Source: JALHST01 sp963798435
Lineage (GTDB): Bacteria; Bacteroidota; Bacteroidia; Flavobacteriales; Flavobacteriaceae
DNA: 64,000 nt
Assembly: GCA_963798435.1 (NCBI GenBank)
Contig: CAWCTF010000001.1
Location: 396,708 to 460,707 of the forward strand
Direction of reading: 5' to 3'
Each line of letters opens with the position of its first letter. Positions within the stretch are counted from its first letter, which is position 1. Both the position numbers and the translations under genes were made by a program. Under the pieces are notes generated by a model. It was given only the letters and a program-made list of their open reading frames with translations. It was not told the origin of the DNA and made no database searches. This document shows, piece after piece, positions 35,301 through 43,825 of this stretch.

Positions 35301-35554
35301 CCGTTCACGGGAACCTCTATCGTGGTAAATCCAATATAGCTAAAGACTAGGGTAGCATCAGCAGCCACATTGTTCAACTCATAGTTACCATCGAAATCCG
35401 TAGTTGTACCAGTAGTAGTACCCTTAATAATAACCGAGGTGCCTGGTAACGGCAAACCATCCTCTGAGGAGGTAACCATACCTGTTATTTGTCCTTGGGC
35501 CAAAAGACCTAGCGGAACAATAATCAATAATAATAGCAAGAGTTTTAATTTCAT
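32399..35554 (-). CDS. SusC/RagA-family TonB-linked outer-membrane transporter
   Basis: A 1051-residue TonB-dependent transporter. It has a signal peptide (MKLKLLLLLLIIVPLGLLAQ), a carboxypeptidase-D-like domain (GLPLPGTSVIIKGTTTGTTT), a TonB-box-like segment (LDEVVLTGYST), the plug with ALQGRVGGLFIEKSGDP and LYIIDGVP, and a C-terminal barrel ending GLNINF. With SusD it imports oligosaccharides, here probably fructan or levan oligomers judging by the GH32 neighbour. Confidence 0.96.
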   Translation of the reverse strand: MKLKLLLLLLIIVPLGLLAQGQITGMVTSSEDGLPLPGTSVIIKGTTTGTTTDFDGNYELNNVAADATLVFSYIGFTTIEVPVNGQSKINVALQVDAQQLDEVVLTGYSTERKVDLTGAVTVVDIAPIEGQSLSSGNAMQALQGRVGGLFIEKSGDPTGLNSRILIRGLTTLGNNDPLYIIDGVPTKRQEVFASLNPATIESIQVLKDASASSIYGSRAANGVIVVSTKSGIKGDRLTVSINSNLSVQSERKQRYDMLNSQQRGEALWRASVNDGADPNAGYGEIYNFDWNNDFNNPVLNSVAVQPFVGGNPDVPAGNTNWQDEVYETGYVFNNEVTVSASSEKSSLLVNLGYLKNTGMLKYTGYDRYTAKINGTTNLFNDRLKFGVNTQISTSNETLVASDVGGAPTTGLSITLAPSIPVYDANGEFAGPLGAGYSDRNNPLLMQYLNRWDNATKNNFFGNVFAELTILDNLKFRSSLGIDFSDFKKKNIEPKVFNGFVTRSNNRLIFDTNKLKTLTFSNTLNYNLEIGKNRFGVLLGIESIREDFDTIFAQADDFAVEQESYFVLSAATGARTNNGISTQYSLVSQFGKLNYSYDDKYLASFTIRRDGSSRFGANNRYGVFPAATVGWRVSQEEFLKDNDLISNLKLRAGYGEVGNQEIGNTARYGLYESRYGQNQAQLTGGFFEIYYNVGTAYDINGNNTGTLPSGFVSTQAPNPNLKWETTKEWNYGIDFGFLNNKINGSFDYFTRETTDILTTPPIASVIGEGQQRVLNGAATAAKGWELNVGYSNVWDNGLSLGISTNFGAFKDEITFLPEEVRAAFPGTAQNSILGQSQTAIFGYRTDGLFQSQADVDSHPTGGVQTGNARPGGIKIVDTDNNGVIDSNDRDFIGNTLPDLEYGIRLDVGYKNLDFSVFGSGVAGRIGVDSYIFWNNFVQGRDNAGLGVLNAWTPQNTSSSIPSLSLVNNFTDTSDYIFRNNSYFKIRNMQIGYSLPKDVISRMAGMTGLRIYLQGENLFWFTPKGYIGSDPERIDVNRIPVPTVYSVGLNINF

Positions 35555-35560
35555 AATTGT

Positions 35561-37207
35561 CTAGTTTAAGTTAAATTTAAGTTGATGTATTTCTATGTAT
35601 TCGAGTTTGGATTCTTCAGATGGAGCCTCAAAATAGAGACTATCGAATGGGGCTTTCGGAAAGAATATTTCTGTCATTACGGTTTGACCGTTATCAAAAA
35701 ATAGCTCTATGGAAGTCTTATCCAAGACTATTGTTCCGGACCAATCATCTTCAACAGTGGTCTTTGGCGCAATAGCTATTCTGTCACTAAACTTGTCTGA
35801 AAAATCAGTGATCCCTGCACGATTTCTATCCACAAAGTAGTTTCCGTTTTTGGCATCATAACCAAAACGTAAACTATCTCCTTCACTGTTCGAAAGTTCA
35901 AAAGTGTAAACGCCATCTACTAAATCTTCAACTTTAAAATTAATTTTGGCACGTGTAAAATCGATTGTCTTAGAAGTGGTCAACAAGGTCTTTCCTTCAA
36001 GTAGCACATCTGAATTTTTAAGTTTCTCACTCTTAAATTCATTTAGTTCAGGAACAGGATTCGCAACTAGGCGAAACGTATTTTTACCCTTAATTAATTC
36101 TAACGTACGTGCTATTGTCATGGCACTGCGCCATTTTTCGGTAGGCACCTCGTTAGCATATAACCAATTGGACATCCATCCCATAAATAACTTGCCGCCA
36201 TCTTTGTTTTCAATATTTGAAAAGGTAACGCCCGCATAATCGTCACGGCCATAATCAACCCAAAAACTATGCTCTTTTCCCATCTCCTGCTTGAATGATT
36301 CGTCCACAATAAAATTTGAACCATCAAAATCACCTACAAAATATTGGGTGGCCGAACCTGTATTAGGCCCACCTGGATTTATACTTACCAACAAAACCCA
36401 CTTTTTTTCTGAACTGCCAATAACAGGTAATTGAAACAAATCTGGACATTCCCATACCCCATCATGATTACCTATTCCTTCGCCAAAACTTGTAAGCTTC
36501 TCCCATGATTTTAGGTCCTTGGAAATATAGAATTGAATTTCTTGGCCCGCTGCCAAAACCATTGTCCATCTTTTCCTCAGTGCATCCCAACTAACTTTTG
36601 GGTCCCTAAAATCCCTAGCGCCGGGATTCTTTAAAATGGGATTGTCTCTGTATTTCGTCCAGGTAATACCTTCATCTAATGAATAGGCAATACTTTGATT
36701 TTCGACGTCTATTTCTCCAGTTTTCTCTTTTTTAGGGTCATGGCTGGTGAAAATTGCAACAATTGGGGTTTTGCCATCTACTCCAAAGCCTGAGGTATTA
36801 TCATGGTCTACAACGGCACTACCTGAAAAGATATAACCCAATTCATCTGGAAATAAGGCTATCGGTTGCTCTTTCCAAGTAACCATATCTTTACTAATAG
36901 CATGCCCCCAATGCATAGGTCCCCAAGTGGTGCCATCAGGATAATGTTGAAAATAGAGATGGTAATATCCGTTGTAAAAGAACATTCCATTTGGATCATT
37001 CATCCATCCTTTTGCTGGTGAGAAATGGAAGATTGGGCGGTACAATTTCTCATTATCGTTCGAAACAACTTCCTTTTCCTGTGGTATCGTTTTCCCTTCC
37101 TTTTTCAGCTCACTTTTACAGGAGAACATCACACTAAAGACCATAAGTACCAGGGCCAAACCCAATACCCTTTTTTTGATATGGAGGCTATAGTTTCTTT
37201 TCATCAT
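35561..37207 (-). CDS. GH32 fructan hydrolase lipoprotein
   Basis: A 548-residue lipoprotein (lipobox VMFSC). The GH32 catalytic motifs are all visible: WMNDPNG (Asp71 as nucleophile), FRDPKV (RDP, transition-state stabiliser) and WECPDLF (Glu253 as acid/base). The five-bladed propeller is followed by the C-terminal beta-sandwich (TIVLDKTSIELFFDNGQ). Such enzymes hydrolyse beta-fructosidic bonds in levan, inulin or sucrose; exo or endo mode is not decided. The start overlaps the MFS stop by 20 bp and the gene precedes susC by 6 bp. Confidence 0.95.
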   Translation of the reverse strand: MMKRNYSLHIKKRVLGLALVLMVFSVMFSCKSELKKEGKTIPQEKEVVSNDNEKLYRPIFHFSPAKGWMNDPNGMFFYNGYYHLYFQHYPDGTTWGPMHWGHAISKDMVTWKEQPIALFPDELGYIFSGSAVVDHDNTSGFGVDGKTPIVAIFTSHDPKKEKTGEIDVENQSIAYSLDEGITWTKYRDNPILKNPGARDFRDPKVSWDALRKRWTMVLAAGQEIQFYISKDLKSWEKLTSFGEGIGNHDGVWECPDLFQLPVIGSSEKKWVLLVSINPGGPNTGSATQYFVGDFDGSNFIVDESFKQEMGKEHSFWVDYGRDDYAGVTFSNIENKDGGKLFMGWMSNWLYANEVPTEKWRSAMTIARTLELIKGKNTFRLVANPVPELNEFKSEKLKNSDVLLEGKTLLTTSKTIDFTRAKINFKVEDLVDGVYTFELSNSEGDSLRFGYDAKNGNYFVDRNRAGITDFSDKFSDRIAIAPKTTVEDDWSGTIVLDKTSIELFFDNGQTVMTEIFFPKAPFDSLYFEAPSEESKLEYIEIHQLKFNLN

Positions 37208-38528
37208 CTGGCTTTTGTTTAATTAGAATTTTGCTTAGTTCTTCTAGGGATATTCCTTTGGTCTCTGGCATCACGAACGCCACAAAAAATAACTGTAGGA
37301 CCATCATAATGGCAAAGAATGAAAAAACCACCCCTGCTCCTATGGTTGAAAACAATACTGGTATCAAAGAAGGAACTACGGCCGCCAAAATCCAATGCAC
37401 GGAACTACCGAACGACTGCCCAGAACCTCGTAAATGATTAGGGAATATTTCGGAAATAAACACCCAGATTACCGTTCCCTGACCAATAGCGTGTGCTGCA
37501 ATGAACAAGAATAAAAAAATGGGCATGGCCAGGCCCTCCCAATTCAAGAAGAAGGCACAGGCTACTAATGATAATGATATTATGTAACCAATGGAACCAG
37601 CGTACATCAACTGTTTTCTACCAACTCTATCAATTAGGTAAATTCCTAAAAGTGTGAAAAGCATGTTGGTAACGCCGATACCTATACTGCTTAGCAGTGC
37701 TGAACTCTCTTCAAGGCCAGCCTCAGTCATTATTCTGGGGGCATAATATAGAAATGCATTTATGCCCGATAGTTGGTTGAAGAAAGCGATGCAAAAAGCC
37801 AGCAATAAAGGAAAACGGTATTTTTTAATGAAGATGGTCTCGTGAGGCACAGTATTTTCCATTTCCTCCTTAATATCCAGCATCATTTTTTCTGGATTTT
37901 GATCAGGATTGATTAACCGAAGAACCTGTTGTGCCTCATCATTTCTGAATTTGGTAAGAAGCCATCTCGGGCTCTTAGGAACCGTAAAGGCAAATACTGT
38001 GTATAAAGCGGCCGGAATCGCTTCTACTCCGACCATCCAACGCCAAGCATTCTCGCCAACGCCATTTAACAAATAATTGGAAAAAAAGGCAATCAGGATT
38101 CCGAAAACAATATTGAATTGATATAATCCGACCAGCTTACCCCTATCCTTGGCAGGTGCAATTTCGGAGATATATGCGGGCGCAGCAATCGTAGATGCTC
38201 CCACACCAAGACCTCCTATAAATCTAAAAACGGCAAACGTAATTGGATCATTTGCAAATGCAGAGCCTAAAGCAGAGATTGTATAGAGAATTCCAATCCA
38301 TATTAAGGTTTTCTTTCGTCCGATTTTATTGGTAGGAATACCACCAAATAGCGCCCCTACAACAGTTCCCCAAAGAGCCATTCCAATTACAACGACGCCA
38401 TGAAATACGTCAGAAGAATCCCAAAGTACCTGAAGTTTTTTATCGGCTCCGGATATGACTACAGTATCAAAGCCAAAAAGAAAACCAGCCAATGCAGCAG
38501 TAATCGACCAAATCCATATTTTTTTCAT
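37188..38528 (-). CDS. MFS sugar porter
   Basis: A 446-residue sugar/proton symporter of the XylE/GLUT group with twelve membrane segments. Hallmarks are GFDTVVISGADKKL in helix 1, the signature FGGIPTNKIGRKK between helices 2 and 3, the QLSGINAFLYYAPRI sugar-binding segment in helix 7 and the PETKG motif near the C-terminus. It probably imports fructose released in the periplasm. It is the first gene of the putative operon after the regulator gene. Confidence 0.93.
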   Translation of the reverse strand: MKKIWIWSITAALAGFLFGFDTVVISGADKKLQVLWDSSDVFHGVVVIGMALWGTVVGALFGGIPTNKIGRKKTLIWIGILYTISALGSAFANDPITFAVFRFIGGLGVGASTIAAPAYISEIAPAKDRGKLVGLYQFNIVFGILIAFFSNYLLNGVGENAWRWMVGVEAIPAALYTVFAFTVPKSPRWLLTKFRNDEAQQVLRLINPDQNPEKMMLDIKEEMENTVPHETIFIKKYRFPLLLAFCIAFFNQLSGINAFLYYAPRIMTEAGLEESSALLSSIGIGVTNMLFTLLGIYLIDRVGRKQLMYAGSIGYIISLSLVACAFFLNWEGLAMPIFLFLFIAAHAIGQGTVIWVFISEIFPNHLRGSGQSFGSSVHWILAAVVPSLIPVLFSTIGAGVVFSFFAIMMVLQLFFVAFVMPETKGISLEELSKILIKQKPDDEKKL

Positions 38529-38769
38529 AATCGCAATTTTCTAATGTCACGACTAAACTATTCTTAAAAAATATGGTATAATTTTACTTATGTTGCAATC
38601 TGTTATGGTTTTGTTAAGAAATTGATACAAATATTTAATCTATTGATTATCAACTATTTATAATTAATATTTAACATTCGGATAATCTCATGAATTATAC
38701 TGATGTTACCGAAAGTTCTAAATTGATACCACTTATAACAATCCAATGGCTAAATAGAATCGATTAATA

Positions 38770-41523
38770 TCATGACAGAGACTTCCTAAAAGCGGCAGGA
38801 GAAGTTCCATAACTGTTTTTGAAAGCGGTGGAGAAGTAATTGGGAGATGAAAATCCTGTTGCGTACGCTATTTCCGAAATACTGATGGAGGTACTTTCAA
38901 GCATCGATTTTGCTTTTTCAAGGCGAATGTTGCCAATATAATCACTAACACTAATGCCCATTATGGCCTTTACTTTTCGATATAATTGAACCCTAGAGAT
39001 ATTGAGATTACCGGCAAGGTTTTCAACGGAGAACCCCGAGTTTTCCAAATTATCCTTTATCAAGGTGTTCAATTTCTGAACAAATTTTTGCTCTATGTTA
39101 CCAAAGGAGATTGCATGCTCTATCCTATGAATATTGCTCGTAAAGTAAAAGCGCAACTTTTCTCTATTATAAAGTAATGATTTGATTGATTGAATGAGTA
39201 TAGAATAGCTAAACGGTTTGGTAAGATATAGGTCGGCACCGCATTGTAGCCCCTTTAAATACGACTCTTTATTTCCCAAAGCCGTAAGAATAATAGTTGG
39301 TATGTGAGAGGTTCTTAAATCTTTTTTTAGAATTTCACATATTTCAAACCCGCTTTTATCGGCTAGTGCAATGTCGCATAAAATTATGTCAGGAATTGTT
39401 TCGAAAGCTTTTTCTATTGCATCTATTCCATCCGACATGTGTATTTCATATTCCGACTTCAATTTATTCCGAAGAAATAGCAATAGATCGCGATTATCTT
39501 CGATAATTAAAATTGAGTATTTCTCTTGATGGCTTGCAGTTGTCTGAATCAGATAGTCGTCTTCAATCAAATGTTCCGAAGTGAAGTCAATCACGTTGAT
39601 ATCCACTAAATCTTGCTCGATAATGATTTCATTCTCATCAAAATGCGCTTGACCTTTATAAATCGTAACGATGAACTCGGTTCCGTGAATTGACTTTACA
39701 TCTATGGTACCCTTATGCATTTCGACAAATTCTTTGCTCAGATGCAACCCAATTCCAGAGCTGTTCTTTCTGTTATTGGAGCCTTTGAAAAAGGCTTGAA
39801 AAACATTGCACATTTCCTTTTCAGGTATACCAATTCCTGAATCCTTAAAATGGATTGAAACCGTATTTTTATTGGTATGCTCACGAATTTCTATTCTGAT
39901 TTTTCCATTGTCTGGAGTGAATTTAAAGGCATTTGAGAGCAGGTTGAAATAGACCTTATCCATCAAATTTCTGTCAACAAAAACATCCAGTGCGTCGTTG
40001 TTTGAGATTAACTTAAAGTCAATATTCCTTTTTTTTGCTTCCCGTTCGAAATCCTTAAAAATATTATTTGAAAAGGTATATAAATTGGTCTTTGATACCC
40101 TAATGATGAATTTACGGTCTTCAATCTTTCTAAAGTCCAAAAGCTGATTGATCAGACGCAGCAAGCGATTGGAATTATTATAAATCAATTCCACTTCGTT
40201 TTTTAGTTTGGATCCCCGTTCTTTGGCTATCTCACTAACAGATTCTATGGAGCTCAATATTAAGGTAATCGGGGTCTTGAATTCGTGTGAGAGTCCTGTG
40301 AAAAAATTTAATTTCGCTTCATTACTTATCTTAACTTCTTCGGCAATTTTTTCAATTTGGTTGCGTTGAATTGTTATTTTTTTATTCGTAAGCTCCAATT
40401 GTCTATTTTTTTTCCGAATCGCGAAAATTGAATAAATACTATACAAGGCAAGGGCTAGAATTATGGACGAAAGTGCCAAGGTAATCTTTAAACGATTGTT
40501 TTGAACATAATAACGGTCTTCCAGGCTGCTAATGGCAGTTAGCTGATTCTCAATATTGGTCTGCTGCTCATTTATTTTGTCAAACTGATTTTTCATGATT
40601 TCAGCGTTCAGCTCATCAATGATAGTTGTCGATAAAATATTAGTTTTTGCAACTGGTTCCTTATTTACAATTTTCATGGCAAGTTTGATAGCCTCAGCCC
40701 CGCCAGTAGGGTAAAGTATAGTAGCATTTAGAATGCCCTTCTGTACCAAGTCGATACCGCCCTCAGGGCCGTTTAAGCCATCGACTCCAATAAATTCTAT
40801 TGATTTTTCTATTCCTAGATCTTGTGCAACCTCCCATGCGCCCCTTGCCATTCTATCATTATGGGCAAAAACATAATCTATATTGGGATCTTTTCGTAAA
40901 AGTTGCGCCCATTTTTTTTGGATTGACTCTTTTTCCCAATCGCCTTCAATACTTTCTATAATAGTGGCGTTTTGATACTGGTCGATAATTTGCCTAAAAC
41001 CCAAACTCCGTTCCTCGGCCGGGGAAGATCCGGCTAGGCCTTTTATTTCAACAATTCGAATTGAATCTTTTGTGTTGGATGCAATAATTTGCTTGGCGGC
41101 ATTTCTTCCTACCTCTATATTATCGGCACCTAAATAGGCCGTATATTTCTGGTTTTCTGTTTTTCGGTCGACCAATAATACCGGAATGCCCGCATCAAGA
41201 GCTTTCTGAACCACTGGAGTAATCGGTTTTGACTGAATCGGCGATACAATAATAATATCGAGACTATCGGCAATGAGACTTTCAATCTGCTCGATTTGCT
41301 TTTCTACATTGTAATTTGCATCTCGAATGATCAGATCAATGTTGGAATTCAAGGACGCTTGAAGTTTCATGGCATCGTTCATCGAACGTCGCCAATCATC
41401 ATTGGTCATTGCCTGCGCGAATCCGATGCGTATCATATCTTCAGAAGTACGCTCCCGACAAGAGAAAACTATTGACTGAAAGGCCAATAAAAGAAGGAAA
41501 TATATTTTAGTCTTCGCAATCAT
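38770..41523 (-). CDS. Hybrid two-component system with sugar-binding sensor (HTCS)
   Basis: A 917-residue one-protein sensor and regulator. Domains in order: export signal with lipobox-like FSC (1-22), periplasmic sugar-binding domain of the LacI/RbsB type (about 30-320), a membrane helix (about 347-369), HisKA with GLSHEFKTP (His413), HATPase_c with NLLSNAFKFTPDNG and GSGIGLHLS-like block, receiver with Asp717 (DIILCDIALAD), and AraC HTH (about 805-915). This architecture matches BT1754 of Bacteroides, which senses fructose. By analogy it switches on the adjacent fructan genes; a 241-bp gap separates it from the MFS gene. Confidence 0.93.
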   Translation of the reverse strand: MIAKTKIYFLLLLAFQSIVFSCRERTSEDMIRIGFAQAMTNDDWRRSMNDAMKLQASLNSNIDLIIRDANYNVEKQIEQIESLIADSLDIIIVSPIQSKPITPVVQKALDAGIPVLLVDRKTENQKYTAYLGADNIEVGRNAAKQIIASNTKDSIRIVEIKGLAGSSPAEERSLGFRQIIDQYQNATIIESIEGDWEKESIQKKWAQLLRKDPNIDYVFAHNDRMARGAWEVAQDLGIEKSIEFIGVDGLNGPEGGIDLVQKGILNATILYPTGGAEAIKLAMKIVNKEPVAKTNILSTTIIDELNAEIMKNQFDKINEQQTNIENQLTAISSLEDRYYVQNNRLKITLALSSIILALALYSIYSIFAIRKKNRQLELTNKKITIQRNQIEKIAEEVKISNEAKLNFFTGLSHEFKTPITLILSSIESVSEIAKERGSKLKNEVELIYNNSNRLLRLINQLLDFRKIEDRKFIIRVSKTNLYTFSNNIFKDFEREAKKRNIDFKLISNNDALDVFVDRNLMDKVYFNLLSNAFKFTPDNGKIRIEIREHTNKNTVSIHFKDSGIGIPEKEMCNVFQAFFKGSNNRKNSSGIGLHLSKEFVEMHKGTIDVKSIHGTEFIVTIYKGQAHFDENEIIIEQDLVDINVIDFTSEHLIEDDYLIQTTASHQEKYSILIIEDNRDLLLFLRNKLKSEYEIHMSDGIDAIEKAFETIPDIILCDIALADKSGFEICEILKKDLRTSHIPTIILTALGNKESYLKGLQCGADLYLTKPFSYSILIQSIKSLLYNREKLRFYFTSNIHRIEHAISFGNIEQKFVQKLNTLIKDNLENSGFSVENLAGNLNISRVQLYRKVKAIMGISVSDYIGNIRLEKAKSMLESTSISISEIAYATGFSSPNYFSTAFKNSYGTSPAAFRKSLS

Positions 41524-41917
41524 CGATAAAATCAGGTAGAAGTAAATTTAGTGAAAATTGAATTTAGTTATGAAAAAGAAAGATTTAGTAGATAAAAAGA
41601 ATAAAATTAGTATTTCGGATTAGTTCTATAAAACGAACTTTTTATGGGACAACTCATCAGTTCATCAGTATTCGTTTAGATCCTTAAATAATATACTCCC
41701 AAGCCCAAGCCCCTGCGGAAGTCGGTCGGCCTTACTTCGCGTTCCCGCCCGACACCCTCACGGCCGCGCCAAAACACAAGCGGCTAAATGGCCGCTTGAC
41801 CTTTCTTCCCCCTGCCCATAATTGCGGCAGCCTTCAGATTATTACTTGCTAACGCATAAATCTCTCAATACATCCATAATTCCTGCTTTTACTCCTGTAA
41901 AATAGTAACTAAGAATC
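41524..41917. other. 394-bp gap with a GC-rich patch and inverted repeat
   Basis: The middle part (about 41700-41860) is clearly richer in G and C than its surroundings. It contains CAAGCGGC (41777-41784) and GCCGCTTG (41791-41798) with a 6-base loop. The patch marks the boundary between the fructan locus and the toxin-antitoxin island and may be a leftover of a mobile element. I recognise no gene in it. Confidence 0.4.
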
Positions 41918-42331
41918 ATGGATGTTCTTATCAAATATCTGTTACTGGCTTGTTTCGGCTACGTTTTTCTACGCCTGCTAATTCCGTATGTTGGGTTCTT
42001 TGCCCGTTATATGTTCAATGAGACCCTTGGATTTGACAAGTATGTGGAAAGACCACGGTTGGTGTTCTATGGTATTGGCCTTGTCCTGATGCGCACCAGC
42101 TATTCCAGTTTCTTGGAATATGCCAAGGATCCATCAAGTTTTTTCTTCATCGGCAACTGCCTTATCTTCTTGGGAGGTATTGCGATGAGCCAAATAATCT
42201 GGTCGAAAAGGTTCAAGATCGTCTTCATCCCAAGGATAAAGGAGCAACTAAAAAGAAAGAACAATTTCAATATCTCCTGTACTAATGCGCAACTTTGCAG
42301 CTTCGTTGCGAATGTCCGAATTTCGGATTAA
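41918..42331 (+). CDS. Hypothetical membrane protein, probably 3' truncated
   Basis: The 137-residue frame has membrane segments at about 5-28, 49-62 and 73-92 (FFFIGNCLIFLGGIAMSQII), then a basic stretch IKEQLKRKNNF. The last twenty-odd residues (from about NISCTNAQLCSF) overlap, in another frame, DNA that encodes the tail of an ImmA/IrrE-like protein. The natural C-terminus has therefore probably been replaced by recombination. No family is recognised. Confidence 0.45.
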   Translation: MDVLIKYLLLACFGYVFLRLLIPYVGFFARYMFNETLGFDKYVERPRLVFYGIGLVLMRTSYSSFLEYAKDPSSFFFIGNCLIFLGGIAMSQIIWSKRFKIVFIPRIKEQLKRKNNFNISCTNAQLCSFVANVRISD

Positions 42332-42467
42332 AAACGAGTTAGAAAAAACAGCTATAAACAAGATAGATAGGGATATTGTGGATGAATTGTCCGAAAAATT
42401 TATAATAAGTGCGCAAGCCATGTCATTTCGACTCTCAAATTTAGGATATGATTTTGGAATGTTTTAA
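42285..42467 (+). pseudogene. C-terminal remnant of an ImmA/IrrE-like peptidase gene
   Basis: Only about 60 codons survive, including KIDRDIVDELSEKFIISAQA and MSFRLSNLGY. This matches the usual end of ImmA/IrrE (M78) metallopeptidase-type proteins, where an 'ELA-KF-VS--AM--RL--LG' pattern closes the protein. The HEXXH catalytic part is absent. Such genes normally accompany Xre regulators in phages, ICEs and toxin systems, which fits the island. Confidence 0.5.
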
Positions 42468-42608
42468 TAAGACATGCTTCACTCCAATTAAATACTTAAC
42501 ATCGGTAAAATCCGCACACCATTTAAGTAGCATGGGTTAACCCAACGATTTTAAGATTAAGTTCTGCTGTCGAGCACTTAAATTCCATATTGTTAGCTAT
42601 TTATGTCC

Positions 42609-42655
42609 ATATTTGCTAAATATAGTTAAGTTTATTATATTTAAACTAAAATATA
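42609..42655. promoter_or_regulatory. Two ATATTT/AAATAT dyads, probable ParD operator
   Basis: Dyad 1 is ATATTT-GCT-AAATAT (42609-42623). Dyad 2 is TATATTT (42636-42642), 6 bp, AAATATA (42649-42655). Both lie just before the parD ATG at 42663. ParD antitoxins are ribbon-helix-helix repressors that bind such paired sites, so autoregulation is likely. Binding is inferred. Confidence 0.4.
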
Positions 42656-42662
42656 GATTGCA

Positions 42663-42890
42663 ATGAATATCAGTTTTACCAAAAAACAAGAGGAATATAT
42701 CTCCAAACAGGTCGATTCTGGGGAGTATCAAAACAATAGTGAGGTAATTCGTGATGCACTTCGTTTGCATCAGATATACCGCGATAAAGTAATCGCAGAT
42801 TTAAGGGCCGAGATTGAAAAAGGATGGAACGGCCCAGACAGCGATATCAGCGTTGACGATATCATAGCTTCTAGGAAGCAAGCTCAATGA
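42663..42890 (+). CDS. parD: ParD-family antitoxin
   Basis: A 75-residue ribbon-helix-helix antitoxin. The N-terminal MNISFTKKQEEYISKQVDSG and YQNNSEVIRDALRLHQ form the DNA-binding fold. The C-terminal part (EIEKGWNGPDSDISVDDIIA) is the toxin-binding arm. It overlaps the ParE start by 4 bp (ATGA), the normal coupled arrangement. Confidence 0.9.
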   Translation: MNISFTKKQEEYISKQVDSGEYQNNSEVIRDALRLHQIYRDKVIADLRAEIEKGWNGPDSDISVDDIIASRKQAQ

Positions 42891-43180
42891 ATCGATATGT
42901 TCTTGCTGAAGCCGCCAAAAATGACCTTCAAGAAATCTATGATTTTGGAATCCATAAATTTGGACATTCTCAGGCCACAAAGTATTTAGAGGGATTGAAG
43001 GAGTATTTTGAGGCTTTGACCACAAATCCAGACATCGGCAAACAAAGGGATGAAATAAAAGTTGGATTATATAGTCTTCCGTTTGTATCCCATGTTATTT
43101 TTTACCGAATTTTAAAAGATTACATTCGTGTCGTTAGGATCTTGCACGGTCGAAGCGATATTCCAAAGTACCTAAAATGA
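42887..43180 (+). CDS. parE: ParE-family toxin
   Basis: A 97-residue RelE/ParE-fold toxin: helix hairpin YVLAEAAKNDLQEIYDFG and QATKYLEGLKEYFEALTTNP, then strands VGLYSLPFVSHVIFYRIL and IRVVRILHGRSDIPKYL. The closing R(V)ILHGRxD motif is typical of ParE toxins that inhibit gyrase. The HigA-like gene starts only 8 bp downstream. Confidence 0.9.
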   Translation: MNRYVLAEAAKNDLQEIYDFGIHKFGHSQATKYLEGLKEYFEALTTNPDIGKQRDEIKVGLYSLPFVSHVIFYRILKDYIRVVRILHGRSDIPKYLK

Positions 43181-43188
43181 AACTTTAA

Positions 43189-43551
43189 ATGGAAAAAGCC
43201 ATTACATATAAAAAATATGTCAAAGCAAACCTGCGCTTAGAAGAGTTAATCGATGTGGTCGATGACAATACACCATTGGATGACCCTTTGGCCAAAGAAT
43301 TTATGACAATTAGTGATATCATCGAGCAATACGAAGAAATCCATTTTCCAATCGGTTTACCGACCTTACAGGAAATGATAGAGTTGCGTATGTTCGAAAT
43401 GGGCCTAAAACGAAAGGATTTAGCAGCCCTTTTGAATACAAGTGCCTCCAGAATAAGCGACTATTTGAACGGTAAAAGAGAGATTACCCTAAATGTTGCC
43501 AAGGCCTTACATCAAAAATTGAATATTGATAGTGATATAATTTTGCAGTGA
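43189..43551 (+). CDS. HigA-like Xre-family antitoxin, no HigB partner
   Basis: A 120-residue protein with an N-terminal helical domain and a C-terminal HTH (LKRKDLAALLNTSASRISDY then LNGKREITLNVAKALHQKLN). The block IIEQYEEIHFPIGLPTLQEM is characteristic of HigA-type antitoxins of Bacteroidota. Its normal toxin, HigB, would precede it but ParE stands there instead, 8 bp away. It may have been captured, or could be a third regulator of the ParDE unit. Confidence 0.75.
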   Translation: MEKAITYKKYVKANLRLEELIDVVDDNTPLDDPLAKEFMTISDIIEQYEEIHFPIGLPTLQEMIELRMFEMGLKRKDLAALLNTSASRISDYLNGKREITLNVAKALHQKLNIDSDIILQ

Positions 43552-43579
43552 GAAACAGAATATTCATTACCTTCATATT

Positions 43580-43825
43580 ATGTCAACAATTCCAAATATC
43601 ACCGTAGAACAATTGGCTAAAGCATTTGAAGAACTGTCTTTAAACGAGAAGACCGAGCTTTTGAACTTACTTCCAGAAGATTGGTTTGGAATAAAGGATT
43701 ACAAGCTTTCTAATAATCAAAAGAAAGCTCTTGATCTTGCTACAGAAAAAGAAACAAATGGCAATGCAGTATTTCACACATGGGAAAACGTGGAGAAATT
43801 TGTAAAAAATAGAAATGGAGCCTAA
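43580..43825 (+). CDS. Addiction-module antitoxin
   Basis: An 81-residue protein: VEQLAKAFEELSLNEKTELL then LNLLPEDWFG, and a C-terminal segment VFHTWENVEKFVKN. This matches small antitoxins of the 'addiction module component' (TIGR02574-like) type. It overlaps the toxin gene by 11 bp. A gap of 28 bp separates it from the HigA-like gene. Confidence 0.65.
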   Translation: MSTIPNITVEQLAKAFEELSLNEKTELLNLLPEDWFGIKDYKLSNNQKKALDLATEKETNGNAVFHTWENVEKFVKNRNGA

